A DNA stretch of 64,000 bases from Planomicrobium okeanokoites (GTDB lineage: Bacteria; Bacillota; Bacilli; Bacillales_A; Planococcaceae), in NCBI RefSeq assembly GCF_003428875.1, contig NZ_QQRS01000002.1, positions 496,001 through 560,000 of the forward strand. Direction: 5' to 3'. Within the stretch, counting starts at the first letter, position 1; the number at the start of each line of letters is the position of its first letter. A program made the position numbers and the translations under genes. The notes under the pieces are model-generated. The model saw only the letters and a program-made list of their open reading frames with translations, searched no databases and was not told where the DNA came from. Positions 24,514 to 33,581 of this stretch are shown here, one piece after another.

Positions 24514-25215
24514 CTAATCGATTTTGCATAAATAAATCGGGCATTCTTCACAATTGATCTCGTCTTTCAGTCTGGGAATCTGGTGGATGACGAGTTTGCC
24601 GTCTTTCATGGAAACGACGCCATCTTTTTTCAGATCACTCAGCATCCGGTTCACCACTTCGCGCGTCATGCCGCAGAAATTGGCCAGCTCTTGATTGGTC
24701 AGCACCATATCGATGAGGACCCCTTCAGGATGGCTTACGCCGTAGCTGTTGCTGAGGCGGATCAGTGTCGAGTACAGCGCACCCTTTTTGCCATGCAGCA
24801 AAAGATCGCGGAATTTCGTCTGAGTCTTTTGCTGATCCATACCGGTCCAGCGCATAAATGCCATGGCCAGTTCCTGATCCCGCTGCAATGCTTCTTCCAG
24901 ATCTTCAATCGTGATCTTTAGGCATTCGGTATCTTCAACCGCTTTGGCATCCAGCCGGTACTTGGAAGGTCCTGAGAACACCGTGATTTCACCGACCATC
25001 TGATCAACTCCGCAAATCTTCAAAGTCAGCTCCCGGCCTTCAGGCGTCACCTTTCCGATTTGGACTTTCCCCGCCTTCACCAGGTAGATGCCTCTGATCG
25101 GATCGCCTTCCCGGAACAGGTAGCTTCCTTTGGAATATTTTCTGCTGGTGTGGCGGATGGCGCCATTTCCCAGCAACGCTTCATGTATTCCGATTTCCGT
25201 ATTTTTTTTATTCAA
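24514..25215 (-). CDS. fnr: Fnr-type oxygen-sensing regulator
   Basis: 233 residues. An N-terminal cyclic-nucleotide-type beta barrel (about 20-135), dimer helix, and Crp-type HTH (LTNQELANFCGMTREVVNRMLSDLKKDGVV). The C-terminal CEECPIYLC is the CxxCxxxxC cluster that, in Bacillus subtilis Fnr, binds a [4Fe-4S] centre. It is expected to bind TGTGA-N6-TCACA when oxygen is scarce; such a box precedes the ba3 oxidase operon next door. Followed by an AT-rich array rather than a clear terminator. Confidence 0.92.
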   Translation of the reverse strand: MNKKNTEIGIHEALLGNGAIRHTSRKYSKGSYLFREGDPIRGIYLVKAGKVQIGKVTPEGRELTLKICGVDQMVGEITVFSGPSKYRLDAKAVEDTECLKITIEDLEEALQRDQELAMAFMRWTGMDQQKTQTKFRDLLLHGKKGALYSTLIRLSNSYGVSHPEGVLIDMVLTNQELANFCGMTREVVNRMLSDLKKDGVVSMKDGKLVIHQIPRLKDEINCEECPIYLCKID

Positions 25216-25414
25216 ATTGCTCCAACTTTCCTTGAATATCTTAGGTTAAGAATATCATATTAACAGTTTTTTGACGTAAATTTTTTGTATTTATTTCCTA
25301 TTAAAATGAAAACCTTCTGCTGCATCAAATATAACTATTTATCATGAAAAAGAAGGAAGATTGAAATGAGATAGAGAATTGGTTAAAGACAAGAGGTTTA
25401 AGGAGGAGATTGGA

Positions 25415-25888
25415 ATGACTCTTAAATATTCTCATATACTGGTAGCTTTAGACGGCTCACGGCAAGCGGAATGGGCGTATAAAAAAGCGGTAGACATCGC
25501 TTTGCGCAATAACGCTGTGCTGAATCTGGTCAATATTATCGACAACCGTTCTTTTGGTATGGTGGAAGCGTATGACAAAAATAGTGCAAAACGCGCGAAA
25601 ATTGAAGCTCGGGATCTCTTGGCGAAGCACAAACAGGAAGCTGAAGCAGCAGGCGTTGAAACCGTGAATGTCATCGTCGAATATGGAGTCACCAAATCCG
25701 TCATTCCGAAAGAAATAGCTGAACGGACCGGCGCCGACCTGATCATCTGCGGTGCAACGGGACTGACAGGTGCGGAACGGATCATCATGGGCAGCATTTC
25801 CCAAAGCATAGTACGTTTTGCGAAATGTGACGTCCTTGTTGTCCGGACTGAAGAGGACGCCGCGAGGCAAGAGCAGCTCAGCGAATAA
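25415..25888 (+). CDS. universal stress protein UspA family
   Basis: 157 residues. ILVALDGSRQAEWAYKKAVDIA opens the fold and GATGLTGAERIIMGSISQSIVRFAKCDVLVVR holds the ATP-binding GxxGx9GSxS motif, so an ATP-binding member. RBS AGGAGG 8 nt before the ATG at 25415; a GTG further upstream lacks an RBS. Divergent from fnr, so it may share anaerobic or stress control, although no second FNR box is seen. Confidence 0.9.
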   Translation: MTLKYSHILVALDGSRQAEWAYKKAVDIALRNNAVLNLVNIIDNRSFGMVEAYDKNSAKRAKIEARDLLAKHKQEAEAAGVETVNVIVEYGVTKSVIPKEIAERTGADLIICGATGLTGAERIIMGSISQSIVRFAKCDVLVVRTEEDAARQEQLSE

Positions 25889-25914
25889 ATCTCTGAATAT
25901 CTTCTACACCCCGG

Positions 25915-25945
25915 CCGTTTCCTGCCATGCAGGAGACGGTTTTTT
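25915..25945 (+). terminator. terminator of the uspA-type gene
   Basis: CCGTTTCCTGC/GCAGGAGACGG stem with T6. Confidence 0.85.
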
Positions 25946-26236
25946 CGATTCCGGCTTACCTCATTCTATTCTTGGCATGACTTAAGAACCTATTTTTTAT
26001 ATTTAGGTTTGATTGGATACTGAAATTGGAAATAGAAGTACAGGAGTCGGAAAACAATTAGCGTTTCTGCTTATTTTGTCTATTCATGTTTAGCAAATAT
26101 AAAATATAATATCAGCGAACTTCGGACAGGATGACACAGACAATTGTGCTGCTGACAACGCCGGAAAGGATCATTGGATTCTTTTTTGGCGTTTTTTAGT
26201 GAGTTTTATTGGATAAAAAAGGAAGGAGAGAGTATT

Positions 26237-26644
26237 ATGAACCGTTTACAGGAAACAGCGGATGAAGTCGCCGCCTTGCTTGATGCAGAGGTTGAAGTTT
26301 TAGGGGAGACATGTGTTGTCAAGAAGAAAAGACGGTTGAATATCCACACGGACCAGAATAATTTCTCTTGTATCTTGGAGCTGGATATTTCCTTTAAGAA
26401 CTTGAAAGATAATGGCCACGCTTTGAATATAGCGGAAATCCTTCTATTGCCGGAAGAATTGCCAGCCTTTACAGCGGCTTGGTCCGATTTTTATATACCG
26501 CTTCCCGTCAATTTTAAGCAGCGTTGCGAAACCAATCCCAATATCGTTTGTTTGCATTTGGAATCCATGGAATGCCCGAAAGATTTTGCGATGCGCCTGG
26601 CAGCCTGTTTAAAAGCGCTTGAGCCTCTTGAATCCGTAAGCTGA
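26237..26644 (+). CDS. hypothetical protein
   Basis: 135 residues, soluble, mildly acidic, with four Cys. No recognised domain: RLNIHTDQNNFSCILELDISFKNLKDNG and FKQRCETNPNIVCLHLESME suggest an alpha/beta fold. ATG 26237 lies 7-8 nt after GGAAGGAGAG; an upstream start at 26174 is not supported. Ends in a terminator shared with convergent panB. Confidence 0.65.
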   Translation: MNRLQETADEVAALLDAEVEVLGETCVVKKKRRLNIHTDQNNFSCILELDISFKNLKDNGHALNIAEILLLPEELPAFTAAWSDFYIPLPVNFKQRCETNPNIVCLHLESMECPKDFAMRLAACLKALEPLESVS

Positions 26645-26683
26645 CGCTGGAACTTTCAAGCATGACAATATAAATTAGATAAA

Positions 26684-26716
26684 AAATCCGGATCCCATTT
26701 ACAGGGATTCGGATTT
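26684..26716. terminator. bidirectional terminator
   Basis: AAATCCGGATCCC/GGGATTCGGATTT stem with A and T runs on both sides, between the hypothetical gene and panB. Confidence 0.85.
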
Positions 26717-26724
26717 ATTTATGT

Positions 26725-27564
26725 TCAGGCTTTGCCGCCATATAATTGCTGAAGTTCCTCTTCTTTCATCGTGAACCGGTGCTCTTCTGCAGGGAAAGCA
26801 CCAGACTTCACTTCACTGACATAGGTGCTCAATCCAGCTTTCATGACGTCCCCTGCTTCCGCATAGGAACGGACAAATTTCGGCAGATGATGCGAACCGT
26901 ATTTAACAGTGTCGTGGTAAACGAGCACTTGACCGTCCGTCTCGCTGCCGGCGCCGATACCGATGACCGGAATCGATACGGCTTCCGTCACTTCTTTGGC
27001 CAATTGATACGGAATGCATTCCAGTACCAGCATGAACGCGCCGGCCGCTTGACATGCCTTCGCGTCTTCAATCAGTTTTTTGGCCGCGTCAGCCGTCTTG
27101 CCCTGCACTTTAAAGCCACCGAGCACCCCCGCCGTCTGCGGTAATAAACCCAGATGCGCCACAACTGGGATACCGGTTCGTGTCAGCAGTCTGATGACAT
27201 CAGTCACTTCATCCGCCCCCTCAAGCTTCAAAGCCTCCGCACCTGTTTCCTGAAAAATACGGACGGCATTCTGCAAAGTGCGGTCAATATCCCCATGGAA
27301 TGAAGCGAACGGCATGTCGACCACTAGAAATGTGTCCTGCGCTCCGCGGCGTGCCGCTTTGCCGTGATGGATCATATCTTCGATTGTCACTTTGACTGTG
27401 GAATCATAGCCGAGAACGACCATTCCGAGTGAATCTCCGACCAGGATAATATCCACACCCGCTTCTTCCGCGATTTTAGCGGAAGGGTAATCATAAGCCG
27501 TCAACATGGCGATTTTCTCGCCTTCTTTTTTCATCTTCGTAAATACAGCTGTGTTCTTCATCAT
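26725..27564 (-). CDS. panB: 3-methyl-2-oxobutanoate hydroxymethyltransferase
   Basis: 279 residues, full length. Key stretches are [47 protein letters not shown] and KLEGA; the Mg-binding Asp residues are in the first and second. It transfers a one-carbon unit from methylene-tetrahydrofolate to ketoisovalerate in pantothenate and CoA synthesis. In many Bacilli it heads panBCD, but a terminator follows and panC/panD are not here. An attenuator-type leader precedes it. Confidence 0.95.
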   Translation of the reverse strand: MMKNTAVFTKMKKEGEKIAMLTAYDYPSAKIAEEAGVDIILVGDSLGMVVLGYDSTVKVTIEDMIHHGKAARRGAQDTFLVVDMPFASFHGDIDRTLQNAVRIFQETGAEALKLEGADEVTDVIRLLTRTGIPVVAHLGLLPQTAGVLGGFKVQGKTADAAKKLIEDAKACQAAGAFMLVLECIPYQLAKEVTEAVSIPVIGIGAGSETDGQVLVYHDTVKYGSHHLPKFVRSYAEAGDVMKAGLSTYVSEVKSGAFPAEEHRFTMKEEELQQLYGGKA

Positions 27565-27596
27565 TTTTTCTCTCCTTTTCAGGAAGAAAACCGGAC

Positions 27597-27742
27597 ATAA
27601 AAAGCCTTCTGTTCCAAATTGGACAGAAGGACAGGATTTTCATCGGCTGGTTTCCTCCGTCCCTGTCATTGATTGATCAAGGCAGAATGTTTTATAGTTT
27701 GCGATCGTTTTGCCGGTGCAGTTCCATTCGGATACCGCCCTC
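27597..27742 (-). promoter_or_regulatory. panB leader with attenuator, pan-motif candidate
   Basis: A leader of about 178 nt. A conserved-looking hairpin (27631-27666: ACAGG/CCTGT arms enclosing GGAGGAAACCAGCCGATGAAA) is followed by a strong terminator CCTTCTGTCC/GGAACAGAAGG plus U-run at 27598-27630. The arm GGACAG can pair with either partner, so a switch is possible. An RNA element called the pan motif is known upstream of panB in Bacillales; I cannot confirm the match. Confidence 0.6.
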
Positions 27743-27748
27743 ACTCAC

Positions 27749-27778
27749 ACTATAGCAGAAGCTGTAATAGTCTGACAA
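27749..27778 (-). promoter_or_regulatory. panB promoter
   Basis: TTGTCA (27773-27778), 18-bp spacer, TGC-TATAGT (27749-27754) on the minus strand: a good SigA promoter with extended -10. Confidence 0.75.
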
Positions 27779-27901
27779 TATTTCCCGCTTTATAAGAAAA
27801 TGAAATCCATATGGACACACTTTCATTTCCAAGCAAATTTGATTAAACTTTTTCATATACCCTGTATAGTATACGATAGCTACTATTTTTCGGAGGTTCT
27901 T

Positions 27902-28561
27902 ATGGCCATCATCAGTAAATTAACCATCATTCTAATCATTGCAATCAGCTTTGCCCTTGCATTTCTGGCTTTTTACCTGCTGAGTAATTTGCCAAAAGAA
28001 CAGCGAAAACAGCAAATCAGTGAAATCACTTCGCAGCTGATCAACTTCGTGCTGTTCCTGTGGCTCGCAAAAATTTTATTGAATTTGCCTTTATTTGTCC
28101 AGGACCCGCTTGCAGTCCTTGCCTATCCAAGCAATTCGGAAGCTTTTTATCTGGCTGCGCTTTTTACTGGCATCTTGATCTATGTTAAAGCCAAACAGGG
28201 TAAACTAGCCGGTGGACGGCTGGCCCATACGTTTCTGCAGATTTTTTTGGCTGCCTCGTTTGTCTATGAATTCATCCAGTTGGCTTGGCGTGAAAACCCT
28301 TTTTCACTCCCTTATCTGGTGGTCTTCGGCCTTTTACTGGCGTTGTTCCATGGCTTGCAGGGACGGATGGATCCGCTGAATCAAATCAGCATCGTGCTGG
28401 CGGCCGCAGCAGCCGGCTTCTTTACCATTCATTTCATGCTGCCGTATCTATCCGTTTTTGGTTATATTGTAGAACCCTGGTTCCTGGCATTGTTTCTTGC
28501 CGCATGTTTCGGATTGCTAGTCACTGGGTCATCAGACCGGCCCGATCCCGATTTAAATTAA
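27902..28561 (+). CDS. polytopic membrane protein upstream of a TlpA-like gene
   Basis: 219 residues with about six hydrophobic helices (for example LTIILIIAISFALAFLAFYLL, ITSQLINFVLFLWLAKILL, SLPYLVVFGLLLALF). No motif recognised. It is 16 bp before a membrane-anchored thioredoxin-like gene and likely in one operon with it; proteins in this position are often electron carriers (CcdA/ScsB-like) but no Cys pair is seen, so that role is not supported. ATG after CGGAGG. Confidence 0.7.
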   Translation: MAIISKLTIILIIAISFALAFLAFYLLSNLPKEQRKQQISEITSQLINFVLFLWLAKILLNLPLFVQDPLAVLAYPSNSEAFYLAALFTGILIYVKAKQGKLAGGRLAHTFLQIFLAASFVYEFIQLAWRENPFSLPYLVVFGLLLALFHGLQGRMDPLNQISIVLAAAAAGFFTIHFMLPYLSVFGYIVEPWFLALFLAACFGLLVTGSSDRPDPDLN

Positions 28562-28577
28562 ATTTTGGAGGCTTCTT

Positions 28578-29138
28578 ATGAAAAAAATTATATTCTTTCT
28601 TATCATCGGCGCCATGCTGTCATGGGCCATCTACGATTTCACCATGACCGGCACTGATTCCGCCAATCAGCCAAATGACGTTGCATCTTCCGCTGCTTCC
28701 GGCGAATCTGCTGACACAGGTCTCGCTGTCGGTAAGACTGCACCAGATTTCACACTTGAAACTCTCAGTAGTGAACAAGCAAGGCTTTCGGATTTCCGGG
28801 GCAAACCGGTCTTCGTTAATTTCTGGGCTACCTGGTGCCCGCCATGCCGCGCTGAAATGCCGGACATGCAGAAACTCTATGACAATGAAGACCTCGAAAT
28901 CCTCGCCGTCAACTTGACCGATACGGAAAAAAGTGAAGATGGCGTAGCCAAATTCGTCGAAGAAATGGGCTTAACTTTCCCGGTTCTGATGGATCCGAAA
29001 GGTGATATTTCTTCCGCCTACAATGTCAAAGCTTACCCTACGTCATACATGATTGATGCAGAAGGAAAAATCAGTTATATTGCTTATGGTGCCATGAATT
29101 ATAATACGATGGTACAGGAGTATGAGAAAATGAAATGA
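28578..29138 (+). CDS. TlpA/ResA-type thiol-disulfide oxidoreductase
   Basis: 186 residues. Membrane anchor at about 4-20, Ser/Ala-rich linker, then a thioredoxin fold with WCPPC at 86-90 in FWATWCPPCRAEMP and cis-Pro in AYPTSYMID. It acts outside the membrane, probably reducing or exchanging protein disulfides (ResA reduces apocytochrome c). Downstream partner of the membrane protein at 27902. Confidence 0.9.
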   Translation: MKKIIFFLIIGAMLSWAIYDFTMTGTDSANQPNDVASSAASGESADTGLAVGKTAPDFTLETLSSEQARLSDFRGKPVFVNFWATWCPPCRAEMPDMQKLYDNEDLEILAVNLTDTEKSEDGVAKFVEEMGLTFPVLMDPKGDISSAYNVKAYPTSYMIDAEGKISYIAYGAMNYNTMVQEYEKMK

Positions 29139-29213
29139 GTTTTGGCACGGAGAGTATTTCCCGGGAAATATTATGATTATTGAAGCTCAGATCAGATAAA
29201 AGGGGTTAATTAA

Positions 29214-29630
29214 ATGTTTGCAGTAAACGTGGAGGGCGCCATTCACCGGAATGGCAAATGGCTGTTGATCCGCAGAAGTGAAAAAGAGGAACATGCCGGA
29301 GGCAGTTTGTCACTGGTGGGTGGACAATGTGATATCGAAGGCTTTTCCTCTGATATTCTCGAAAGAACCCTTGAACGGGAAATATTCGAAGAAGTCGGCT
29401 GTGAAGTTTCTGGCCTTAACTATGTAAACAGTTCTTCATTTGTGACGGATTCAGGAGTGAACGTAATCGATATCGTCTTTATATGCCATCACCGGACTGG
29501 CGAGCCTTTTGCCAAAAGTGCGGATGAAGTCGATGAGGTTTTGTGGATGACGACTAATGAAATTCTGGTGCATGAAGAGCTGCCCGATTACTTGAAAGTG
29601 AATATCCGTTTGGCGGATAAGATGCTGTAA
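29214..29630 (+). CDS. Nudix hydrolase
   Basis: 138 residues. The Nudix box is present: GGQ...LERTLEREIFEEVG, with an insertion (CDIEGFSSDI) before RE..EE.G compared with the strict GX5EX7REUXEEXGU pattern. A pyrophosphohydrolase for a nucleoside diphosphate derivative is expected. Substrate unknown. Confidence 0.85.
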   Translation: MFAVNVEGAIHRNGKWLLIRRSEKEEHAGGSLSLVGGQCDIEGFSSDILERTLEREIFEEVGCEVSGLNYVNSSSFVTDSGVNVIDIVFICHHRTGEPFAKSADEVDEVLWMTTNEILVHEELPDYLKVNIRLADKML

Positions 29631-29674
29631 AGGATGTCGCAGGGTGAGTAATTGCTTTATATAACATCACGTTT

Positions 29675-29726
29675 TCGACATTGATGAAGTGTTTATCGAT
29701 GTTCAGGAAATTATATCGGCGTTCAG
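29675..29726. repeat. phased motif array, three units, core TCGAYGTTCA
   Basis: TCGACATTGA, TCGATGTTCA and TCGGCGTTCA start at 29675, 29696 and 29716 (21 and 20 bp apart). Short, but the spacing fits the other arrays of the window. Lies between convergent genes. Confidence 0.6.
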
Positions 29727-29751
29727 CCTATTTCAGCTGGTTAAGACAGAG

Positions 29752-29787
29752 AAAAAGGCGAAGCCATCGTTTTGGCTCCGCCTTTTC
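29752..29787 (-). terminator. terminator of the GNAT gene at 29789
   Basis: AAAAGGCGAAGCC/GGCTCCGCCTTTT stem on either strand with T/A runs. Confidence 0.8.
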
Positions 29788-29788
29788 T

Positions 29789-30328
29789 TTACGCACGTTC
29801 AGTTATTTTCCGCCATTCGTCTTCGAGTATTCCCATCTCCCAAAGGCTCCAGTAGTCATCGCCAAATTTCTGGTGATCGCGCATCAAGCCTTCTTTTTGG
29901 AAACCGGCTTTTTCATAGCAGGCGATGGCCGCTTTATTGAAATCAAAGACACCCAGTGTGACCCGGTGCAAGTTAAGCTCATCAAAAGCGATTTTCAGCA
30001 CTTGCTGGATCATCTGACAGCAAAAGCCTTTGCCTTTTGTGTTCGGATCGCCCAAAATGACGCGGCCAATACGCGCAGATCGATTATTCCGGTCGATCCG
30101 GGACAAGGAAACATGGCCGACCAGTTTTTGTGTCTCCTCTTCAATCACACTGTAGATATAGGAAGTTGAATCTTTCTTATTCGCGTCTTTCAAATATTCC
30201 TTCAATTGAAACTCATTCAAAGGATAGACGAAGCTTGGTCCCGCCCATTGCAGCATGAACTCCGCTGTCTCCACCCAGTCCGTCAATTGCTTGAAGTCCT
30301 TCTTTTCAAAATAACGTAACGTAATCAT
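29789..30328 (-). CDS. GNAT acetyltransferase, RimJ/RimL type
   Basis: 179 residues. ITLRYFEKKDFKQLTDW opening, motif A NTKGKGFCCQMIQQVL, and VFDFNKAAIACYEKAGFQKEG. This branch acetylates N-termini of ribosomal proteins or small molecules. Stand-alone gene. Confidence 0.87.
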   Translation of the reverse strand: MITLRYFEKKDFKQLTDWVETAEFMLQWAGPSFVYPLNEFQLKEYLKDANKKDSTSYIYSVIEEETQKLVGHVSLSRIDRNNRSARIGRVILGDPNTKGKGFCCQMIQQVLKIAFDELNLHRVTLGVFDFNKAAIACYEKAGFQKEGLMRDHQKFGDDYWSLWEMGILEDEWRKITERA

Positions 30329-30417
30329 CGAGGTCCACTTCCTCTTCAGTAATTTCAGCTCTTCATAGGTAGTCTACACTACACCATTACGCTTTAAAAT
30401 TGAATTCCTAAGTTTCT

Positions 30418-30657
30418 TTACATTTTAAACTCAGCCGCATTTTCTTTCCTGTTCCGTTCTTCCAGGTATTCATCAAGAACTGATCTTCCGGGTTTCTTGC
30501 CGATCATGATCTTATGGATTTCATTCAGCAGCATAAGTCCTCTGATCAGAAGACCTAATACAATTCCGAACGCCAGAAGCCCCCCGACAAATGGTCCGAA
30601 GAATAATAAAAAATAGCCGAGAATCGTGCTTAACAATATAGCTATGAACAATTTCAT
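30418..30657 (-). CDS. small membrane protein
   Basis: 79 residues. Two hydrophobic helices, about 2-20 and 22-45 (FFGPFVGGLLAFGIVLGLLIRGLMLL), and a charged tail LDEYLEERNRKENAAEFKM. ATG 30657 lies 6 nt after AGGGGG. No family recognised. Confidence 0.6.
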   Translation of the reverse strand: MKLFIAILLSTILGYFLLFFGPFVGGLLAFGIVLGLLIRGLMLLNEIHKIMIGKKPGRSVLDEYLEERNRKENAAEFKM

Positions 30658-30712
30658 TGTCATCCCCCTGATTTTCTCTATTTCCAACACTACTTTAACG
30701 TAATAGTTAGAT

Positions 30713-31231
30713 TTACCGGTGCTTCATTTCCCGTTTTAGCATACGAATCTGTCCTCTATGGCTGATTTCATCTTCAAGTACATGGAACCAAAGATAATAA
30801 TTATTGTAAGAGACGCCATTCGGCCACGTATTTTCTTCGAACAGCCACGCTTCGTCTTTCGTCTTCAGCTGTTTCAAAGTTTCTTTCCGGACTTCCGCCA
30901 GTTCCTCAAGATAAAATTCGAGAGGACGATCTTTGATATCGCGTCTCCCTTCATCTCCAAGGTCGACTGCAGATCCCCAGTACGCCATCTCCTCTTCAGT
31001 AAAATCCCGCTTCTCGAACGATATCACCTGATGCACTTTTTCTATTGCGGCGATGTGCAGCAGCAACGCACCAATCGAATTGCTGTGGCGTGTTTTTAAA
31101 TGATCCAGTTGCTGCTGGGTCATTCCGCCGATTTCCCAAAGGGTGACAGCACGCGCATGTTCCAGCATCGACACCAGCTCACCGATTTTATCCGGATAGC
31201 CTTTTGACGCTTTAATGACATAATCGATCAT
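30713..31231 (-). CDS. DinB family protein
   Basis: 172 residues. The four-helix metal-binding fold is supported by His residues in NSIGALLLHIAAIEKVH and WFHVLEDEISHRGQIRML, the usual three-His site of DinB/DUF664 proteins. Some members are thiol transferases (bacillithiol S-transferase, BstA); others are unknown. Abuts the upstream GNAT gene with no gap (31231/31232), so they are cotranscribed. Confidence 0.87.
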   Translation of the reverse strand: MIDYVIKASKGYPDKIGELVSMLEHARAVTLWEIGGMTQQQLDHLKTRHSNSIGALLLHIAAIEKVHQVISFEKRDFTEEEMAYWGSAVDLGDEGRRDIKDRPLEFYLEELAEVRKETLKQLKTKDEAWLFEENTWPNGVSYNNYYLWFHVLEDEISHRGQIRMLKREMKHR

Positions 31232-31708
31232 CTAATTCATCTCCTTTTTGTAATAAACCAATGTGGCTCTGTCATTGATTTTCCGTTCCTTGGCTGTACG
31301 CTGATATCCCAGTTTTTCATACAAATGGCAATTACCCGCTTCTTCAGCGAGCGTCGACAGTTCCCAAATTTTATCGTCTGCGAACTGCTCTTCCGCCATC
31401 GTCATGGCAGTTTGCGCAATGCCTTTTCCTTGGTGGGCTGTGCCAATAAATATTGGACTGATCCACAGGCTTCCCTGTTTTTCTTTGCGCACAATATGAA
31501 TGGCGCCGGCCAGTTCGTTCTCAGCCAAAATCATGTAATAACGACTGTCAGGATTTTTGATGCGGCTGACCGTTTTTTCCAGCGGTTCTGTCGCAGGGCT
31601 CGTGCCGTAATCCCTGTATTTTTTCAGCAACGGCGCAAATGCTTCCAGCTGCATTCTGTGTATCGCCTCAGCGTCGAATTCGGCTGCCTCCCGCAATGTA
31701 ATTCTCAT
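31232..31708 (-). CDS. GNAT acetyltransferase
   Basis: 158 residues. Motif A AHQGKGIAQTAM and ending CHLYEKLGYQ. ITLREAAEFDAEAIHRMQLEAF opening. Operon with the DinB gene downstream and GNAT upstream. Substrate unknown. Confidence 0.87.
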   Translation of the reverse strand: MRITLREAAEFDAEAIHRMQLEAFAPLLKKYRDYGTSPATEPLEKTVSRIKNPDSRYYMILAENELAGAIHIVRKEKQGSLWISPIFIGTAHQGKGIAQTAMTMAEEQFADDKIWELSTLAEEAGNCHLYEKLGYQRTAKERKINDRATLVYYKKEMN

Positions 31709-31727
31709 CTATCCCGCCTCATTTGCT

Positions 31728-32201
31728 TCAGTCTTTTTCCACCATCGTCAGAAACACCGCAAAGTCCGTCTTAAATTCAGCCTCTTTTTTGAATCCGAAC
31801 TTTTCGTAAAGGCGGATGGCGCGTTTATTGAATGTGGCCACTGTCAGCCGCAATGGCCTGCCAGGCTGCTGTTGGAGAATCTCCTGCTTTATATAAGCGA
31901 AAAATTCGCTGCCCAAGCCGTGCCCCGTCTCCGCCGGCTTCATGCCAAGGCCGAAATCGATGCAGCCATCAGGATAAACACCAATTATCCGGCCGGCCGG
32001 CACTTGCGCGGAATTGCCGGTACAATAAAATCCGAAGAGTTCCCCTTTTTCATTGCGGACCGCCCAGTATGTACCATCCATGATTTCACTCATCGATTCG
32101 TCGTTCACACTATTATTATAAAAATCATAAGGATAGGAATAGCGCCAGTTCAGAATTTCCGCGGCGATACTTTTTGTCATTGGTTCTGATGTGAATTTCA
32201 T
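31728..32201 (-). CDS. GNAT acetyltransferase
   Basis: 157 residues. Opens SIAAEILNWRYSYPYDFYN and ends NKRAIRLYEKFGFKKEAEF; motif A HGLGSEFFAYI. A paralogue of the protein at 12187-12663 by its opening and ending. First of the row with the GNAT and DinB genes. Confidence 0.87.
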   Translation of the reverse strand: MKFTSEPMTKSIAAEILNWRYSYPYDFYNNSVNDESMSEIMDGTYWAVRNEKGELFGFYCTGNSAQVPAGRIIGVYPDGCIDFGLGMKPAETGHGLGSEFFAYIKQEILQQQPGRPLRLTVATFNKRAIRLYEKFGFKKEAEFKTDFAVFLTMVEKD

Positions 32202-32220
32202 GAATGCACCTTCTTTTAGA

Positions 32221-33534
32221 TTACTGCTCGAGTAAAAGCAGTCTATGCTCTTTTGTTTTCTTGATCAATTCGAATCGATCCTGTTCAAGAAGCAGCGTTA
32301 TCCGTTTAGCCTCAGCCCATGCAATCCGGTAAAATTCTTCTGTAATAACCCCATCTGCAAGAGCCGCTTCCAGTTCTTCGGCATCTTTATGGATAATGTC
32401 TCCATCAGGTAGAACGACTATATCCAGATACAGATCGTCCATCCAGGGACGGCCATTTTCATTGCCATTTTCCAGACAAATATCGATATACCATTGGACA
32501 ATATTGTCCATGTCATCAAATACCGTCGTCAGCGAAAAACGCTCATTTTCCGGAAAATGCTGAAGCCAGCTATACCCATCGGCTACCACACACACTTTAC
32601 TGCTCGGATAGTTAAATATCGCTGGGGCTGAAACTTGGTTCATTGTCAGCAGTGTAACATCGCCGGCAAAGCTGCCATCTTCTATTTTCATTTGTTTAAA
32701 ATCCCTTTTTATCAATCTGTTCCAGCCTGAACGATCACCATATTTCCTTTTTAACTTTCTTTTGTCTTCTTTATTCAGGAAGGTAAAAAGTGCTGGAACC
32801 CTGTTTTGAAAAAACCGGTAATGGTGTTCATTTCCTTCAAGCACTTGGAATGAAGCGTGCGGGATTTTCCGTTGTACGATTTCCTGGATCGATTTGTTGG
32901 AAGCCAGAAATTCCGTGCTTATAAAACTGCCAGTACCTGCCTCTTCAGTTCCGCAGTCCATATAAAAACTGTCAATACCGGTTAAATCCGCTGATTCCAA
33001 AAGATTCTCCATTTCTTCCTGATTCGCGTAAAAAGCGCTTGATAAGATAATCAGATCTTTAAAAACATGTGGATACTTACAGGCAATATAAAGACTGATC
33101 TGCCCTCCCATTGAAATACCTGCCATTGCTGACCGATTTTTCTGCGTGCGGTATTTATAGTCAATCAACGGTTTTAGTTCTTCCACTACAAAGCTGCTGT
33201 ATAAACCCCCTTTGCCGCCAAACGACAGCGATTCATCGGCCAATAATTTACGGCTGTACTCGTTATTCGGCCAAGGACAATACTCGTCTTTTCGCTCGGG
33301 ACTATTTTGATCGATGGCAACCACAATAATTTCCAGATCATTGCTATCCAAATATTTCTCCAGTTGAAGTGAGGACCCGCCAATAGCATCTTCGTCATTG
33401 AAAACATTCTGGCCGTCATGCATATACAGGACCGGGTAGCTTTTCTGCTCATGCTGATAAGCCGGTGGCGTATACACCCGGATGAGTCGTTCATTCTTCA
33501 GTTTTTCTGAATAAATCGGAAACACCTCAAGCAT
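32221..33534 (-). CDS. esterase fused to a DUF402 domain
   Basis: 437 residues. Residues about 1-250 are an esterase-D-type alpha/beta hydrolase (YPVLYMHDGQNVF, GISMGGQISLY with the nucleophile Ser, EGNEHHYRF with the catalytic His). Residues about 270-437 are a DUF402 domain (FSLTTVFDDMDNIVQWYIDIC and WMDDLYLDIVVLPDGDI, Asp-rich metal site), known from nucleoside di/triphosphatases such as YtqA-like proteins. A two-enzyme fusion, about the sum of both families; joint function unknown. Confidence 0.8.
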   Translation of the reverse strand: MLEVFPIYSEKLKNERLIRVYTPPAYQHEQKSYPVLYMHDGQNVFNDEDAIGGSSLQLEKYLDSNDLEIIVVAIDQNSPERKDEYCPWPNNEYSRKLLADESLSFGGKGGLYSSFVVEELKPLIDYKYRTQKNRSAMAGISMGGQISLYIACKYPHVFKDLIILSSAFYANQEEMENLLESADLTGIDSFYMDCGTEEAGTGSFISTEFLASNKSIQEIVQRKIPHASFQVLEGNEHHYRFFQNRVPALFTFLNKEDKRKLKRKYGDRSGWNRLIKRDFKQMKIEDGSFAGDVTLLTMNQVSAPAIFNYPSSKVCVVADGYSWLQHFPENERFSLTTVFDDMDNIVQWYIDICLENGNENGRPWMDDLYLDIVVLPDGDIIHKDAEELEAALADGVITEEFYRIAWAEAKRITLLLEQDRFELIKKTKEHRLLLLEQ

Positions 33535-33581
33535 AGCTCGTCTTCCTTTCGTGTTAGCCGGAGTTTTTTGGGTTAACTATC

